The notes under the pieces: model-generated
What the model was told of the DNA's origin: nothing
Database searches by the model: none
The model's input: the letters and a program-made list of their open reading frames with translations, nothing else
Assembly (NCBI GenBank): GCA_021800165.1
Contig: JAJYZF010000002.1
Span: 1-64,000, forward strand
Source of the DNA: Planctomycetota bacterium
Lineage (GTDB): Bacteria; Planctomycetota; Phycisphaerae; WQYP01
Reading direction: 5' to 3'
DNA: 64,000 nt
Translations under genes and position numbers: made by a program
Shown here: in pieces, positions 17,501 to 29,205 of the stretch
Layout of the letters: each line of letters begins with the position of its first letter
Position numbering within the stretch: position 1 is the stretch's first letter

Positions 17501-18760
17501 TCAGATACGGGATCTTTTCAGGGTCACGCAGTTCTGATAGATGGCCTCAAGCCGTTTCAGGTAAGACTCGGGATCCAGTCCTTGGGTGGCCTTGCGGGCC
17601 AGACTGGCGAGTTTGGTCCGGTCGGCTTGGGAGTGAGGCAGTGCATCCAAAGCGCGAGCCATGGCCTGCACATCGGTGGGAGAGTTCACGATAGTCCCCG
17701 CATGGTGCCTTTCCACCAAGTCAAAGCATCCCAGGAAACGGGTACTGATCACCGGCAGGCCATGGGCCATCGCCTCTAAGGCGACGAGTCCGAAGCTTTC
17801 ATAGAAGGTGGGAAAGAGCAGGGCATCGGCACTGGCATAGGCTCGACTCATCTCGTGAGTTGGTCCGACGAAGATCACACGCTCGGCGAGTCCCAGCCAT
17901 TGGGCCAAGTGCAGATATTCGCGTGTTTTACCAAGGCCGACTACCAACAATTTCCAGGGAGCCTGCGTGACAGCGAGCGTGCGAATAGCCCAGGTAAGAC
18001 CTTTGCGGCGAAAATCGTGGCCGGCAAACAGGGCCACGCGATCTTGCGGGGCGAGACTATAGTGACTGCGGAACCAATCGCGATATTCCAGCAAAAGGGG
18101 CGGGGGAGGGGCTGGTGTCATGAGGGGATTGTCCAGGCGAATGAGCCGGTCATGGCGAACGTGATAATGCCGCTGGAAATCAGAAAGCATTGTTGCGCCC
18201 AGGCATAAAATTTGTCGGGCACCACCCTGTTGCGGGCCGGCCAAGGCTCGGCGTTCCAATTTCAGCAAGGTCTGCTGCTTATCGGAGAATTGCAGCATCC
18301 AGCGTTTGAGTACGGCCTGGCGGAAGGTTTCCCGGCTGGCCACGGCCTGTTCATGAATGCTCGCGTAGACGCCGGCGTGGGGATGATATAAGTCGCCGGG
18401 GCAAGCTACGGTCATGGAGTGAATGATGTCGGGGGCATGAGTGGCGCACCATGCGGCGGCGCGGCGGCCGAACAGGCGAAACCCCAGACCGGTGCGAAGT
18501 TTAAGGCCGCGCAGCCGGTGGACGCGTACGCCGGCGGGTGGATCGGGCATGGCGGGCGAACTGGATTGGCGAGACCGCTCGGCATCATGTGATGCCCCGT
18601 GGCTGGCGGCATGATAGCGGTTGAAACGGGGGGTGTGGTCGTGACAAAGTACGCAAACATCATGGCCCGCAGCGGCTAATTGTCCGCTTAGCCAGACGGT
18701 TATGGCCTCGGCACCGCCGCGGGTGGCATCAAAATGTTCAATGACGAGGGCGATTTTCAT
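17501..18760 (-). CDS. GT4-family glycosyltransferase, WaaG-like
   Basis: 419 residues from the ATG at 18760, whose ATGA overlaps the stop of the upstream gene; a longer frame to 18829 lies inside that gene. The start MKIALVIEHFDATRGGAEAI has the GGAE loop of GT4 enzymes. The C-terminal domain shows ALFAGHDFRRKGLTWAIRTL, YASADALLFPTFYESFGLVALEAMAHGLPVIST, the E-x7-E donor-binding motif. Closest in style to WaaG-type lipopolysaccharide core transferases. Coupled translation with the GT9 enzyme supports a common job in lipopolysaccharide core or other envelope glycan assembly. Donor and acceptor unknown. Confidence 0.88.
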   Translation of the reverse strand: MKIALVIEHFDATRGGAEAITVWLSGQLAAAGHDVCVLCHDHTPRFNRYHAASHGASHDAERSRQSSSPAMPDPPAGVRVHRLRGLKLRTGLGFRLFGRRAAAWCATHAPDIIHSMTVACPGDLYHPHAGVYASIHEQAVASRETFRQAVLKRWMLQFSDKQQTLLKLERRALAGPQQGGARQILCLGATMLSDFQRHYHVRHDRLIRLDNPLMTPAPPPPLLLEYRDWFRSHYSLAPQDRVALFAGHDFRRKGLTWAIRTLAVTQAPWKLLVVGLGKTREYLHLAQWLGLAERVIFVGPTHEMSRAYASADALLFPTFYESFGLVALEAMAHGLPVISTRFLGCFDLVERHHAGTIVNSPTDVQAMARALDALPHSQADRTKLASLARKATQGLDPESYLKRLEAIYQNCVTLKRSRI

Positions 18761-20106
18761 GGGCGGGCCATCCCCCATTGGCGGAGCAGTGCGGCCTGTA
18801 CCATCGGTACGGTCAGGCGATTCATGCAACGGTGGTCGATTGGACAGTGTTTCCGCTGGCAGGGGCCGCAGGGGACGGCTACATGAAGCTGAATCTCGCG
18901 GTCATAAAATACGTCGGCCCATCGCGGGTCGGTGGGGCCAAAGAGGGAAACCAACGGCGTGGCCAGGGCGGCTGCGAAATGGCGTGGGCCGGTGTCATTG
19001 CATAGCATGACGTTAGCCCGGCGCACAATTTCCTTCAGCGCTCCCAGAGCCACACCACGGCCATCATGGACCAAGGATAACGGAACCACAGGCCGACGCA
19101 ATGGGGTGAGATGGGGAGAGAAAAAACGACCTGCGGTGATGGCGGTGCGTTTAAGCAGGGCATCGACGAGAGGTTGTTCTGCCGGCGCTGCGGCGATGAG
19201 GACGCGGGTTTTGAAGGGGCCATCGGGATTGATGAGGGTGGCGGTGATCTGGGCAAAATTTTCGATGGGCCAGCATTTGGAACTGCCAAAACTTGCTCCC
19301 GGCACGAGTATCACAAACGGCTGGCCCTCAAAGACTTCCAACTGGGCCAGAGCGTCCAAGGCCTGTTGGCGTTCGGTGGGGGTAATTCCGAGAATCATTT
19401 TACGTTGGTGATAGCGTGACCCTAAATAATGGGCCAAGGCCATGTAATAGTCGATGGCGGGGGTAGGTTGATAGTTATGCCAGCGGGCGGCAAAACGTTC
19501 GATGCTGCTCATACGGGCGGTGGTGGTGGTAACGGATCCATTGGGCTGTTGCACGGTGAAAATCCATTGATCCGGCTGATCGGGATCTGGTGTAACCGCG
19601 AGCACTTCGCTTTGGGCGGCGGCGGGGTTGCCCTGACGTTTTTCGGCGGTGATGAATTCGATGGCCTTGTTTCTAGCCCATTGAAGCTGGGTTTCATCAT
19701 CGGATCGGCGGCTGGGACGCAGAAAATCCGTTAGCAAAAAACGTCGCCCATCGCGGGCGTAACCAAGGCGGTGGGGAATTCCGGCGCGGTGGGCGAGTAT
19801 GGCCGTTCGAAAATTGTTGGGGAGTAAAACCGCTAGATCAAATTTCAACTTTTTCAGCAGGGACACCGTGGCGGCGGCATCGATGGAAGTACCGTCGTCC
19901 GAGAGGCAATATTGCAGCGACTCGTCGACGATAGGTAAACCGGAAAGGACGGCTTGGGCTAAGCGGCCGCCGATGGCGGAAATTTGGCTCTGCGGATACA
20001 GAATTCGCAAGGCTTTGAGCAACGGCGTGGCCATAACCGCGTCTCCCAGCGGGTTGGGCATGAAAACCAGAATACGCTGGGCAGGAATAGAACGGCCAAG
20101 GGTCAT
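18757..20106 (-). CDS. GT9-family glycosyltransferase, lipopolysaccharide heptosyltransferase II-like
   Basis: 449 residues, about 100 longer than typical WaaF. The N-terminal motif RILVFMPNPLGDAVMATPLL and the C-terminal NDTGPRHFAAALATPLVSLFGPTDPRW are diagnostic of ADP-heptose:LPS heptosyltransferases (GT9). A central block (about residues 150-230, rich in Gln, Thr and Arg) has no counterpart in the usual enzyme. The first gene of a two-gene minus-strand operon with the GT4 enzyme, divergent from rpoB. It implies a lipopolysaccharide-like outer membrane. Whether the sugar is heptose is not proven. Confidence 0.87.
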   Translation of the reverse strand: MTLGRSIPAQRILVFMPNPLGDAVMATPLLKALRILYPQSQISAIGGRLAQAVLSGLPIVDESLQYCLSDDGTSIDAAATVSLLKKLKFDLAVLLPNNFRTAILAHRAGIPHRLGYARDGRRFLLTDFLRPSRRSDDETQLQWARNKAIEFITAEKRQGNPAAAQSEVLAVTPDPDQPDQWIFTVQQPNGSVTTTTARMSSIERFAARWHNYQPTPAIDYYMALAHYLGSRYHQRKMILGITPTERQQALDALAQLEVFEGQPFVILVPGASFGSSKCWPIENFAQITATLINPDGPFKTRVLIAAAPAEQPLVDALLKRTAITAGRFFSPHLTPLRRPVVPLSLVHDGRGVALGALKEIVRRANVMLCNDTGPRHFAAALATPLVSLFGPTDPRWADVFYDREIQLHVAVPCGPCQRKHCPIDHRCMNRLTVPMVQAALLRQWGMARP

Positions 20107-20301
20107 GGTCAGATTGTCGCTGAAGTGCCGAGCAACGGCAAATGATAGCCGCGGATAAGGCCGCGAAAAATGGCCGGACAGCGATGGCTATATTCGCCAT
20201 TAGAAAAATATAATGAGATGGCCATGGTCAAACCAACGTGGGCATAACCTTCGACCACACCCTTGTTTTTGATTTAAGACCGGGGGTAGCTTGATGTTCG
20301 C

Positions 20302-20330
20302 TTGCATTGTCAAAAGGCTTGGGGTATATT
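20302..20330 (+). promoter_or_regulatory. sigma70-type promoter of rpoBC
   Basis: TTGCAT (20302-20307) and TATATT (20325-20330) with the optimal 17-base spacer, about 120 bases before rpoB. The transcript leader would be some 115 bases long. No ribosomal protein genes precede rpoB here, so this promoter probably drives rpoBC on its own. Confidence 0.6.
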
Positions 20331-20455
20331 AAAGGGCTATGAAGTGCCGGGCCGGGATCATAAATAGTGTCTTTCCTTCCTCGCAGATTGCGATAACAGA
20401 ATTGTTCGGTCGCGGCGACCTGAATTAGTTGTGACCATCAACCAGAGGTGTTTTC

Positions 20456-23400
20456 ATGCGTACCATGCCAGTGCGTGACTATTCCAAGCGCGGTGATGCT
20501 CTTGCCGTGCCCAATCTTATCGAGGTGCAAACAGCCGCGTATGCCCGGTTTTTGCAAACCGATGCGGAAAATAACAAGCGGAAGAATGAAGGGTTGGAAG
20601 CGTTGCTGCGCGAAGTGTTTCCAATCGAGTCCTACGACGGCAACATGAAGCTGGAGTACATAAGCTATGACCTGGGCAAGGCGCGTTACACCCAGGATGA
20701 GTGCCGGGCGTTGCGTTTGACCTACGGGATGCCGCTGCGTGTGACGGTGCGTCTAAGCCGCAAGGATAAGCCGGATATCATCGAGGAATCCATTTATCTC
20801 GGTGAGCTGCCGATTATGACCGGGGGCGGGGAATTCATTATTAACGGTGCGGAACGGGTGATCGTTTCGCAGTTGCACCGGTCGCCGGGCGTCGATTTTG
20901 TCATTGACAGCCGGGAAGGTGATCGTCCGCTGCACGCGTGCCGGGTGATACCGGAACGGGGCAGTTGGCTGGAAATTAATGTCACCAAGAAAGACATGCT
21001 GGTGGTGCGGATCGACCAATCCTCAAAAATTCCGGCCACGACATTTCTGCGGGCGATGAGCGAAACCTACGGTTCCGACGAGGCCATTATCCGGGCCTTT
21101 TATGAAACTCGGGTGGTGCCGGTGGGGCAGCTTAAGAGCGAATTTTATGCAGTCGGTGCCCTGGTAGACACGGAAACCGGGGAAGAACTGGTCAAGTCCG
21201 GCGCGATGATCGGTGATCGGGTGGCAAAAATTCAAGCCAGTTCCATCAAAAAGGTGGAAGTGGTGGAGAAAGTGGTTGATCCTGTCATTCTCAACACCAT
21301 GCAAGAGGATGACTCGCACAGTCATAAAGAAGCTTTGCGGAAAATATACGCCCGTTTGCGTCCTGGCAATCCACCCAATGACGATAAGGCCAAGGCGTTG
21401 TTCAATGAGAAATTTTTTGACGGCAATCGTTATCGGTTGGGCCGGGTGGGCCGGTTCCGCATCAATCGGAAGTTTGAGCAAAATGTGCCGGAAGATGTGA
21501 TGACGCTGCGTGCGGAAGACATTGTGGGCAGTTTGCGCTACATCATTGATCTGCGGGCGGGCAAGGGTTATGTGGACGATATCGACCACCTGGGCAATCG
21601 TCGGTTGCGGGCCATTGATGAATTGGCGCAAGAGGAATTGCGCAAAGGCTTTTTGAAGCTTCGCCGCACGGTGCAGGAACGCATGTCCCTGAAAAATCCG
21701 GAAGAAGTGGCCAAAATTGTCGAATTGGTCAATTCCAAGAGCATCAGCAGTTCGGTGGAATTTTTCTTCGGACGCAGTGAACTCTCGCAGGTGGTGGACC
21801 AGACCAATCCACTCTCGCAGTTGACCCATGAACGCCGGCTTTCGGCATTGGGGCCGGGTGGTTTGAATCGCAAGCGTGCGGGTTTTGAAGTGCGTGACGT
21901 GCATAATTCGCACTATGGCCGCGTCTGCCCGATTGAAACGCCGGAAGGTACCAATATCGGCCTGATCGCGTCGCTGGGAATTTATGCCGGCGTGGACGCG
22001 TACGGATTTTTAATTACGCCGTACCGGGTGGTGGAGAACGGCAAAGTGAACGGCCAGGTTAAATATCTGCGTGCCGATGAGGAGATGAAATGTGTGCTGG
22101 CTCCACCGGAGGTGGTAAGTCCGGACAGCGGCAAGGTGAAGCAGGAATTGGTTTTGGCCCGCCAGAATGGCGAACTCCAGCAGGTGCGGGGTGCGGAAAT
22201 ATCTTATGTGGATATTTCGCCAAAACAGACGGTGGCCATCTCGGCGGCCTTGATTCCGTTTTTGGAACATGATGACGCCAACCGGGCTTTGATGGGATCC
22301 AACATGCAGCGGCAAGCGGTGCCGCTGCTGATTACCGATCCACCGATCGTGGCGACGGGCATGGAAAAGCACGTGCCGGTCAATAGTGGCATGGTGGTGC
22401 GGGCGGAGCGTTCGGGCACGGTGACGTATGTGGATGCCAAGCGCATCGTGGTGGATAATTCCGACGAATATGAATTGCGCAAACACGCCGGGCTTAACGA
22501 TAAGACCTGTCTGACGCAAAAGCCGCTGGTGGGGATGGGCCAGAAGGTGAAAAGGGGGCAGATCATCGCCGATGGGCCGGCGTGCCGCAATGGCGAATTG
22601 GCGTTGGGGCGCAATGTGCTGGTGGCGTTTATGACCTACGACGGTTACAACTTTGAAGACGCCATCGTCATCAGCGAAAAGCTGGTGAAAAAGGATGTAT
22701 TCACGTCAATACATATCGAGGAATTTGATATTGAAATCCGGGAAACCAAGCTGGGGCGTGAGGAATTTACCCGGGACATCCCCAATGTCAGCGAAAAGGC
22801 CCTGAAAAATCTGGATGATGGGGGCGTGGTGCGGGTAGGTACGCGTGTTGGGCCGGGCGATATTCTTGTAGGGAAGGTCTCACCGAAGAGTAAGACGGAG
22901 CTTTCTCCGGAAGAAAAGCTGCTGCATGCGATTTTCGGCCGGGCCGGTGAAGATGTGAAAAATGATTCGCTGGAGGTGCCGGCGGGTACGGAAGGCGTGG
23001 TGGTGGGAGCACAGCGCTTCAGCCGTCGGATGCATCTGGGTGACGAGCAGAAAAAACAACTGCTCAAGGACCAGAAAAAGTACGCCGCGGAGATGGATAC
23101 GCGTATTGCCGCCATGTTCCGCCGGATGACCGAAGAAATTAATGAAGCCACGGGGCAGACGATGATTGATCCGTCCACGCGGCAGAAGGTGGGCAAGTCG
23201 GATCTGGACGAAGTTATTCTGGAGCAGGTGGAAGGTTTCAGTGCCAACTGGATCAAAGGTTCGGAAGAGGCGCGCAAACGCGGGGAAGAAATTTATTACC
23301 GCTATAAGTCGCGTCTCAATGAGCTGCGCGAGGAAAAGGAACGCCGTCTGGAACACATGAAGCGCGGTGATGAACTGCCGGCGGGCGTGTTGGAAATGGT

Positions 23401-24202
23401 CAAGGTGTATCTGGCCACCAAGCGGCCGCTGTCGGTGGGTGACAAAATGGCCGGACGGCACGGTAACAAGGGCGTCATTGCTCGTATTGTGCCGGAAGAG
23501 GATATGCCGTTCATGGAGGATGGAACCTCGGTGGAGATACTGCTGAATCCATTGGGTGTGCCGTCACGTATGAATGTGGGACAGATTCTCGAAACCCACC
23601 TCGGTTGGGCGGCGGCGGTACTGGGTTTTCAGGCCGTGACTCCGGTGTTCGATGGTGCGACCGAGGCGGAAATTAACAAGGTGGTGGAAGAGGCCAACGA
23701 GCATGTGCGTAAGCGCCGCAAGGAAACGGCGGACAAGAAGCAGCCGCCTCCGGCGGGTGAGATTTCCGTGGAAATGCCGCCGGCTTTGAAGATGACGTTG
23801 TTTGACGGTCGCACCGGCGAGCCGTTTGAGCAGAAGGTGACTGTGGGTTACATGTACATGCTCAAGCTGCACCATTTGGTGGATGACAAAATTCATGCCC
23901 GTTCGACCGGCCCGTACAGCCTTATTACGCAGCAGCCGCTGGGTGGCAAGGCCCGTACCGGCGGTCAGCGCTTTGGAGAGATGGAAGTTTGGGCGCTGGA
24001 AGCCTACGGCGCAGCGTACGTGTTGCAGGAACTGCTGACAGTGAAATCCGATGACGTGGAAGGCCGTACAAAAATTTATGAAAGTATGGTGAAGGGCAAC
24101 AACACCCTGGAGGCCGGAACGCCCGTATCCTTTGATGTTCTGTGCAATGAAATCAGGGGATTGGGCCTGAACATTACGCTGGAGAAAAAGAAGGGAATAT
24201 AG
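20456..24202 (+). CDS. rpoB: DNA-directed RNA polymerase subunit beta
   Basis: 1248 residues, full length. Catalytic core subunit of RNA polymerase. The N-terminus [19 protein letters not shown] matches the family. The rifampicin region reads [20 protein letters not shown], then [20 protein letters not shown] and [16 protein letters not shown]; later [29 protein letters not shown] and the C-terminal [23 protein letters not shown] are all present. AGAGGTG lies 9 bases before the ATG. Preceded by its own promoter and followed, after a 350-base interval, by rpoC. In the rifampicin pocket the positions equal to E. coli Phe514 and Met515 are both Val. Confidence 0.98.
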   Translation: MRTMPVRDYSKRGDALAVPNLIEVQTAAYARFLQTDAENNKRKNEGLEALLREVFPIESYDGNMKLEYISYDLGKARYTQDECRALRLTYGMPLRVTVRLSRKDKPDIIEESIYLGELPIMTGGGEFIINGAERVIVSQLHRSPGVDFVIDSREGDRPLHACRVIPERGSWLEINVTKKDMLVVRIDQSSKIPATTFLRAMSETYGSDEAIIRAFYETRVVPVGQLKSEFYAVGALVDTETGEELVKSGAMIGDRVAKIQASSIKKVEVVEKVVDPVILNTMQEDDSHSHKEALRKIYARLRPGNPPNDDKAKALFNEKFFDGNRYRLGRVGRFRINRKFEQNVPEDVMTLRAEDIVGSLRYIIDLRAGKGYVDDIDHLGNRRLRAIDELAQEELRKGFLKLRRTVQERMSLKNPEEVAKIVELVNSKSISSSVEFFFGRSELSQVVDQTNPLSQLTHERRLSALGPGGLNRKRAGFEVRDVHNSHYGRVCPIETPEGTNIGLIASLGIYAGVDAYGFLITPYRVVENGKVNGQVKYLRADEEMKCVLAPPEVVSPDSGKVKQELVLARQNGELQQVRGAEISYVDISPKQTVAISAALIPFLEHDDANRALMGSNMQRQAVPLLITDPPIVATGMEKHVPVNSGMVVRAERSGTVTYVDAKRIVVDNSDEYELRKHAGLNDKTCLTQKPLVGMGQKVKRGQIIADGPACRNGELALGRNVLVAFMTYDGYNFEDAIVISEKLVKKDVFTSIHIEEFDIEIRETKLGREEFTRDIPNVSEKALKNLDDGGVVRVGTRVGPGDILVGKVSPKSKTELSPEEKLLHAIFGRAGEDVKNDSLEVPAGTEGVVVGAQRFSRRMHLGDEQKKQLLKDQKKYAAEMDTRIAAMFRRMTEEINEATGQTMIDPSTRQKVGKSDLDEVILEQVEGFSANWIKGSEEARKRGEEIYYRYKSRLNELREEKERRLEHMKRGDELPAGVLEMVKVYLATKRPLSVGDKMAGRHGNKGVIARIVPEEDMPFMEDGTSVEILLNPLGVPSRMNVGQILETHLGWAAAVLGFQAVTPVFDGATEAEINKVVEEANEHVRKRRKETADKKQPPPAGEISVEMPPALKMTLFDGRTGEPFEQKVTVGYMYMLKLHHLVDDKIHARSTGPYSLITQQPLGGKARTGGQRFGEMEVWALEAYGAAYVLQELLTVKSDDVEGRTKIYESMVKGNNTLEAGTPVSFDVLCNEIRGLGLNITLEKKKGI

Positions 24203-24242
24203 GCGGATCGTATTATGCGGCGTTTTCCGCGGCGGTGGCACC

Positions 24243-24508
24243 ATGAATTGGAACAAGCGAGTTGTAAGAGCGCTGGTGGCCCGTTACCTCAAGAGCCACC
24301 AGTCGCGGAAATTTGCCCTGGCGGCGAAAGAGTCGTGCGGAATGGTGAATACTGGTACGTGCTGGTGCCGCCGGATAAATCAGGAGGTCGGGCTCTTGAT
24401 TATAAAGGCAATCTAGCGGATACGGAGGAGGACATTCGCCAGCACGAGCGGCAACCTCCGAACCTTTTGCTGATTCCCGTTCTGCCGCCCGATGCCGATG
24501 GTCGGTGA
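24243..24508 (+). pseudogene. small gene between rpoB and rpoC, apparently split by a frameshift
   Basis: Two overlapping frames each look coding over half their length. From an ATG at 24243 one frame reads MNWNKRVVRALVARYLKSH and on to KFALAAKESCG, basic and helical with good codon use. From about 24327 the frame one base back reads ERVVRNGEYWYVLVPPDKSG and continues to a TGA at 24508 (IPVLPPDADGR). Joined with a -1 shift near 24325-24340 they give a sensible protein of about 90 residues. In the second frame alone an open frame from 24215 gives 97 residues, but its first third looks random. It may be a true frameshift, a sequencing error or a small intact gene starting at 24215. Function unknown. 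Confidence 0.4.
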
Positions 24509-24552
24509 CGGAAGGAAAATGAATCTAAACTCTTTGTCAGGAGATTAATAAC

Positions 24553-27500
24553 ATGGCTGAAATTGTATACGACCGGATTAATGATTACGGTGGCGTCAAA
24601 ATTACGCTGGCCAGCCCCAACGATATTCGTTCTTGGAGCTTTGGTGAGGTCAAAAAGCCGGAAACCATCAATTATCGAACATACCGTCCGGAACGGGATG
24701 GACTGTTTTGCGAGCGCATCTTCGGTCCGGAGCGGGATTGGGAATGTGCCTGCGGTAAGTACAAAGGCACCAAATACAAGGGTGTCATCTGTGATCGTTG
24801 CGGGGTGAAAGTTACCCACAGCCGGGTGCGTCGCAAGCGCATGGGTCATATCACGCTCGCCGCGCCGGTCGTGCATATCTGGTTTTTCAAGGCCATGCCG
24901 AGCCGTCTGGGCAACCTGATCGACATGAAGACCAGCGACCTGGAGAAGGTGATCTACTACCAGGATTACTGTGTGACCAATCCGGGCAATACGCCGCTGA
25001 AGCGTAAGCAGCTTCTTTCGGAAGATGAATACCGCGAAGCCCGCGAAAAGTACAAGGAAGAGTTTGAATGTAAAATGGGTGCCGATGCGGTCCATGCGCT
25101 GTTGGCCTCGATGGATCTGGCGGAGGTCTCCGCGAAAATTCGCCTGGATATAGAGAACACCAACAGCAAGCAGAAGATCAAGGACCTGACCAAGCGGCTG
25201 AAAATTGTAGAGGCCATCCGCAAGTCGGAAAACAAGTCCGACTGGATGATCTATGAAGTCATACCGGTGATTCCACCGGATCTTCGGCCGCTGGTGCTGC
25301 TGGAGTCCGGCAATTTCGCCACCAGTGACCTCAACGATTTGTATCGGCGCATCATCAACCGCAACAACCGGCTCAAGAAGCTCTGCGATCTCAACGCCCC
25401 GGAAGTGATTATCCGCAATGAAAAGCGGATGCTCCAGCAGGCGGTGGATTCGCTTTTTGACAATGGCCGGTGCCGTCGCCCGGTGCTCGGTTCGTCCAAT
25501 CGTCCACTCAAGTCGCTCACGGATATGATCAAGGGAAAGCAGGGTCGTTTCCGCGAAAATCTGCTGGGTAAGCGGGTGGATTATTCCGCCCGTTCGGTCA
25601 TTGTGGTAGGTCCGGAACTGAAGATTCACCAGTGCGGTATGCCCAAAAAAATCGCCCTGGAATTGTTCCAGCCGTTTATTATCCGTAAGCTCAAGGAATA
25701 TGGTCTGGCTGACACGATCAAATCGGCCAAGAAGATGATTGAACGCCGGGATCAGGAAATCTGGGACATCCTGGAAGAGGTCATCAAAGGTCACCCGGTG
25801 ATGCTGAACCGGGCACCCACGTTACACCGCATGGGTATTCAGGCGTTTGAACCGGTATTAATTGAAGGCAACGCCATTAAGATTCACCCGCTGGTGTGCA
25901 AGGGCTTCAATGCCGATTTCGACGGCGACCAGATGGCGGTGCATCTGCCTTTGTCCATTGAAGCCCAGGCGGAGGCGCATGTGCTGATGTTGGCGACGCA
26001 TAACATTTTCTCGCCGGCCAACGGTTCTCCGATCATCGGCCCATCGCAGGATATTGTCTTGGGAATTTACTATATCACCACCATGCGCCGCGGAGAAGCG
26101 GGAGAGCGTCCGGAAGGTCGTGAACTGGCCTTCCGTGATTTCCATGAAGCGTGGTTGGCCTTTGATGAGCGGAAGATCGGCATGCACACGCCCATTCGTG
26201 TGCGCATCAACCGTGATGCGGTCGTGAGCGGTCAAAATAAGGGGGCGGAGCCGGTGCCCGCCAATCGGTCGATTATCACCACGGTGGGCCGTTGTTTGTT
26301 TAATGATATCCTGCCCGCGAAGATGCCGTTTTATAACTACGCTCTTTCCAGCAAGGGCGGCAGCCGCGTGATTGCCGATTGTTACCGTATTTTGGGCCGG
26401 CCCGCCACCATCAATCTGCTTGATGATATGAAGGAGCTTGGTTTCAAACGGTCGACGCTTGCGGGCCTGAGCTTCGGTATCACCGATCTGCGCATTCCCG
26501 GTCGTAAAGCCCAGATCATTGAGGATTCGCAGAAAAAAGCCGATCGGGTGGAAAAGAATCTGAACCTTGGAGCCATTACTGAACGCGAACGTTATAACCA
26601 GCTTCTGGACATCTGGGCGCACGCTCGTGAAGAAGTAACCAAGGACATGATGCAGGAGTTGGAACACGATACCCGTGACGCGAAAAATACGCTCTTGCCG
26701 CCCAATGATTCCCGCGGCAAGCCCTACCTGAACCCGATATTTCTGATGGCTGATTCGGGTGCCCGTGGTAACGTAGACAACTTCCGGCAGTTGGCGGGTA
26801 TGCGGGGGCTGATGAGCCGACCGTCGGGCGAAATCATGGAAACTCCCATTCGTACCAATTTCCGTGAAGGTCTTTCGGTGCTGGAATACTTCACCTCCAC
26901 CCACGGTGCCCGTAAAGGTTTGGCGGATACCGCGTTGAAAACGGCGGATTCGGGTTATCTGACGCGCAAACTCGCCGACGTGGCCCAGAATGTGATTGTC
27001 AGCCAGCACGACTGCGGTACCCAAAATGGGATAAAAAAGAGTGCCATCTACAAGGGGGACCAGATTGACGTACCCCTGCGGGAAATCATTATTGGTCGCT
27101 GCGCCGCTGATTCCTTGGTTAACCCCATCACCGATGAAGTGATCGTCAAGGAAGGTCAGATCATCACCGATGCGGTGGCCCGTAAAATCGAAGACCTGAA
27201 TATGGAAACCGTGCGGGTGCGCAGTCCGCTGACGTGCGAGGCCCCCACAGGTGTGTGCGCCTGCTGCTACGGCGTGGATTTGTCTACCAATGCCCTGGTG
27301 GAAGAGGGCATGGCGGTGGGTATCATCGCGGCCCAGTCCATCGGAGAACCGGGCACGCAGCTTACCATGCGTACGTTTCATACCGGTGGTTCGGCCACAC
27401 GTATTCTGGAGAAAAACGATGTGCGTTCCGGCGTGGCGGGCATCGTGGAATACCGTGACCTCAACGCGGTGGAGTCGCGCGATGCCGAAGGCAACAAGCA

Positions 27501-28968
27501 CACGATGGTGCTTAAACGCAACGGCGAAATCCTGGTGCGGGACGCCAAAGGCCGCGAATTGGAAAAGTATAAAATCCCGTATGGTGCGGCCCTGCACGTG
27601 AAGGATGGTGAAAGTGTTCGAGCTGGTCAGCAGCTTTGTAGCTGGGATCAGCACCGGACGCCCATTCTGGCGGAAAAGGCTGGGGTCATTAAATTTGAAG
27701 ACATTCAGGAAGGTGAAACGGCCCGGGTGGAAAGCGAAGGTAAAGGTGGCAGCAAGCGCCTGGTCATCGTGGAACACCGCGGGGAACGCCATCCGCGAAT
27801 TGTAATTGAAGATCCCGATGACGGTAAAATTCTGGACTTCCACTATCTGCCGGCCAAGGCCCGTATCGACGTGGATGCCGGTCAGAAGGTGCAACCCGGT
27901 ACATTGCTGGCCCGGCAGCCGCGGGAAATCAAAGGCACCTCCGATATTACCTCCGGTTTGCCGCGGGTGACGGAAATCTTTGAGGCTCGTAAGCCCAAGG
28001 ATACGGCGATCATGGCGGAGATTTCCGGTACGGTGGAACTGCGCAACGACAAGCGTCGGGGCAAGATGACCATCATCATCCGGGGTGGCGGCGATGTGGA
28101 AAAGGATCATCATGTGCCGCAGGATCGACAGTTGCGTGTGCATACCGGCGATCAGGTGGAAGCGGGCGATCCTTTAATCGATGGTCCCATGGTACCGCAT
28201 GATATTCTGCGCATCAGGGGTGAGGATGCCTTGCAGGAATATCTTATCACCGAGGTGCAAAATGTTTATCGCACGCAGAATCAGCGGATCAGCGACAAGC
28301 ACATCGAAGTGATTGTTTCGCAGATGCTGCACAAGGTTAAAGTTGAGAATCCGGGCGACACCGCGTTTCTGCCGGGCGAGGTGTTGGATAAGTTTCGTTT
28401 CCGCCGCGGAAATGAAGCGGTGGCCAAACTGCATCGCGTGGAAGATCCGGGCGATAGCGAACTGGCTGTTGGGACGCTGCTTACCCGTGAGCAGGTCAAA
28501 GAGGTGGTCGCGACGGTTGAGGGCAAAGGTGGCAAGCCACCCAAAACCCGTCGAGCGCGGCCGGCCAACGCGAAAACTCTGCTCCTGGGTATTACCAAGG
28601 CCAGCCTGCAAAGTGAATCGTTTGTATCCGCGGCAAGCTTCCAGGAGACTACCAAGGTGCTTACCGAGGCGGCTTTGGCCGGTCGTGAAGACACCCTGCA
28701 AGGGTTGAAGGAAAATGTCATTCTCGGCCATTTGATTCCGGCCGGGACGGCTTTCCGGCAATATCAGAATCTGCAGATCTCGCACCTCGGCGAGCCTGTG
28801 CCGGAAACGGATATGGAAATTCCCATCATCAATCGGTTGCCGCTGGCAGAAGCCATGCGGGTAACAGGGGGTGCTGCCGCCGTTGCTGAATCCGCGGCCA
28901 CCGAAACCGCCGCCACGGAGTCTTCCGCGGTTGTGGCCGAGCCGCCCAAGGAAACCGCCGGAGCCTGA
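24553..28968 (+). CDS. rpoC: DNA-directed RNA polymerase subunit beta'
   Basis: 1471 residues. The N-terminal zinc finger begins with CACGKYKG and [10 protein letters not shown] (residues about 68-88). The catalytic loop [12 protein letters not shown] holds Asp455, Asp457 and Asp459, which bind the active-site magnesium. The second zinc site lies near residues 895-905 ([13 protein letters not shown]). [20 protein letters not shown] is the bridge-helix/trigger-loop region. GGAG lies 9 bases before the ATG. The last 60 residues form an Ala/Thr/Glu-rich tail beyond the usual end. The region 1150-1330 holds a family-typical beta-rich insertion. A strong terminator follows. Confidence 0.98.
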   Translation: MAEIVYDRINDYGGVKITLASPNDIRSWSFGEVKKPETINYRTYRPERDGLFCERIFGPERDWECACGKYKGTKYKGVICDRCGVKVTHSRVRRKRMGHITLAAPVVHIWFFKAMPSRLGNLIDMKTSDLEKVIYYQDYCVTNPGNTPLKRKQLLSEDEYREAREKYKEEFECKMGADAVHALLASMDLAEVSAKIRLDIENTNSKQKIKDLTKRLKIVEAIRKSENKSDWMIYEVIPVIPPDLRPLVLLESGNFATSDLNDLYRRIINRNNRLKKLCDLNAPEVIIRNEKRMLQQAVDSLFDNGRCRRPVLGSSNRPLKSLTDMIKGKQGRFRENLLGKRVDYSARSVIVVGPELKIHQCGMPKKIALELFQPFIIRKLKEYGLADTIKSAKKMIERRDQEIWDILEEVIKGHPVMLNRAPTLHRMGIQAFEPVLIEGNAIKIHPLVCKGFNADFDGDQMAVHLPLSIEAQAEAHVLMLATHNIFSPANGSPIIGPSQDIVLGIYYITTMRRGEAGERPEGRELAFRDFHEAWLAFDERKIGMHTPIRVRINRDAVVSGQNKGAEPVPANRSIITTVGRCLFNDILPAKMPFYNYALSSKGGSRVIADCYRILGRPATINLLDDMKELGFKRSTLAGLSFGITDLRIPGRKAQIIEDSQKKADRVEKNLNLGAITERERYNQLLDIWAHAREEVTKDMMQELEHDTRDAKNTLLPPNDSRGKPYLNPIFLMADSGARGNVDNFRQLAGMRGLMSRPSGEIMETPIRTNFREGLSVLEYFTSTHGARKGLADTALKTADSGYLTRKLADVAQNVIVSQHDCGTQNGIKKSAIYKGDQIDVPLREIIIGRCAADSLVNPITDEVIVKEGQIITDAVARKIEDLNMETVRVRSPLTCEAPTGVCACCYGVDLSTNALVEEGMAVGIIAAQSIGEPGTQLTMRTFHTGGSATRILEKNDVRSGVAGIVEYRDLNAVESRDAEGNKHTMVLKRNGEILVRDAKGRELEKYKIPYGAALHVKDGESVRAGQQLCSWDQHRTPILAEKAGVIKFEDIQEGETARVESEGKGGSKRLVIVEHRGERHPRIVIEDPDDGKILDFHYLPAKARIDVDAGQKVQPGTLLARQPREIKGTSDITSGLPRVTEIFEARKPKDTAIMAEISGTVELRNDKRRGKMTIIIRGGGDVEKDHHVPQDRQLRVHTGDQVEAGDPLIDGPMVPHDILRIRGEDALQEYLITEVQNVYRTQNQRISDKHIEVIVSQMLHKVKVENPGDTAFLPGEVLDKFRFRRGNEAVAKLHRVEDPGDSELAVGTLLTREQVKEVVATVEGKGGKPPKTRRARPANAKTLLLGITKASLQSESFVSAASFQETTKVLTEAALAGREDTLQGLKENVILGHLIPAGTAFRQYQNLQISHLGEPVPETDMEIPIINRLPLAEAMRVTGGAAAVAESAATETAATESSAVVAEPPKETAGA

Positions 28969-28995
28969 CGCGGGAAAATTCGTACGCCAAAGATC

Positions 28996-29037
28996 AAAGG
29001 GCCGATGTTGTTCTTTACAACACCGGCCCTTTTTTTT
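28996..29037 (+). terminator. Rho-independent terminator of rpoBC
   Basis: AAAGGGCCG-A-TGTTG (28996-29010) pairs with CAACA-C-CGGCCCTTT (29018-29032) around a 7-base loop, one mismatch, and runs directly into eight T residues (29030-29037). The clearest terminator in the window. Confidence 0.93.
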
Positions 29038-29205
29038 ATCAATAGGCTGGCATTTTTTGGGGATGTGGTTGGATCGGGTGTGCCGCCATCACCATCGGGG
29101 CGGGGTGCGCCAGGCGAACCGCTGCGTCAGTGCTGTGAAGGTTCGGTGCCGTTGGCCACTGGGATTCCTGATGTTGCGGCACCAGCCTGGATCATCAACA
29201 GCGCG

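Noticed and set aside
25858-28143. 761-codon open frame on the minus strand inside rpoC
   Set aside because: It is the antisense shadow of a GC-rich, highly conserved gene; its translation is His/Arg/Gln-rich and has no domain.
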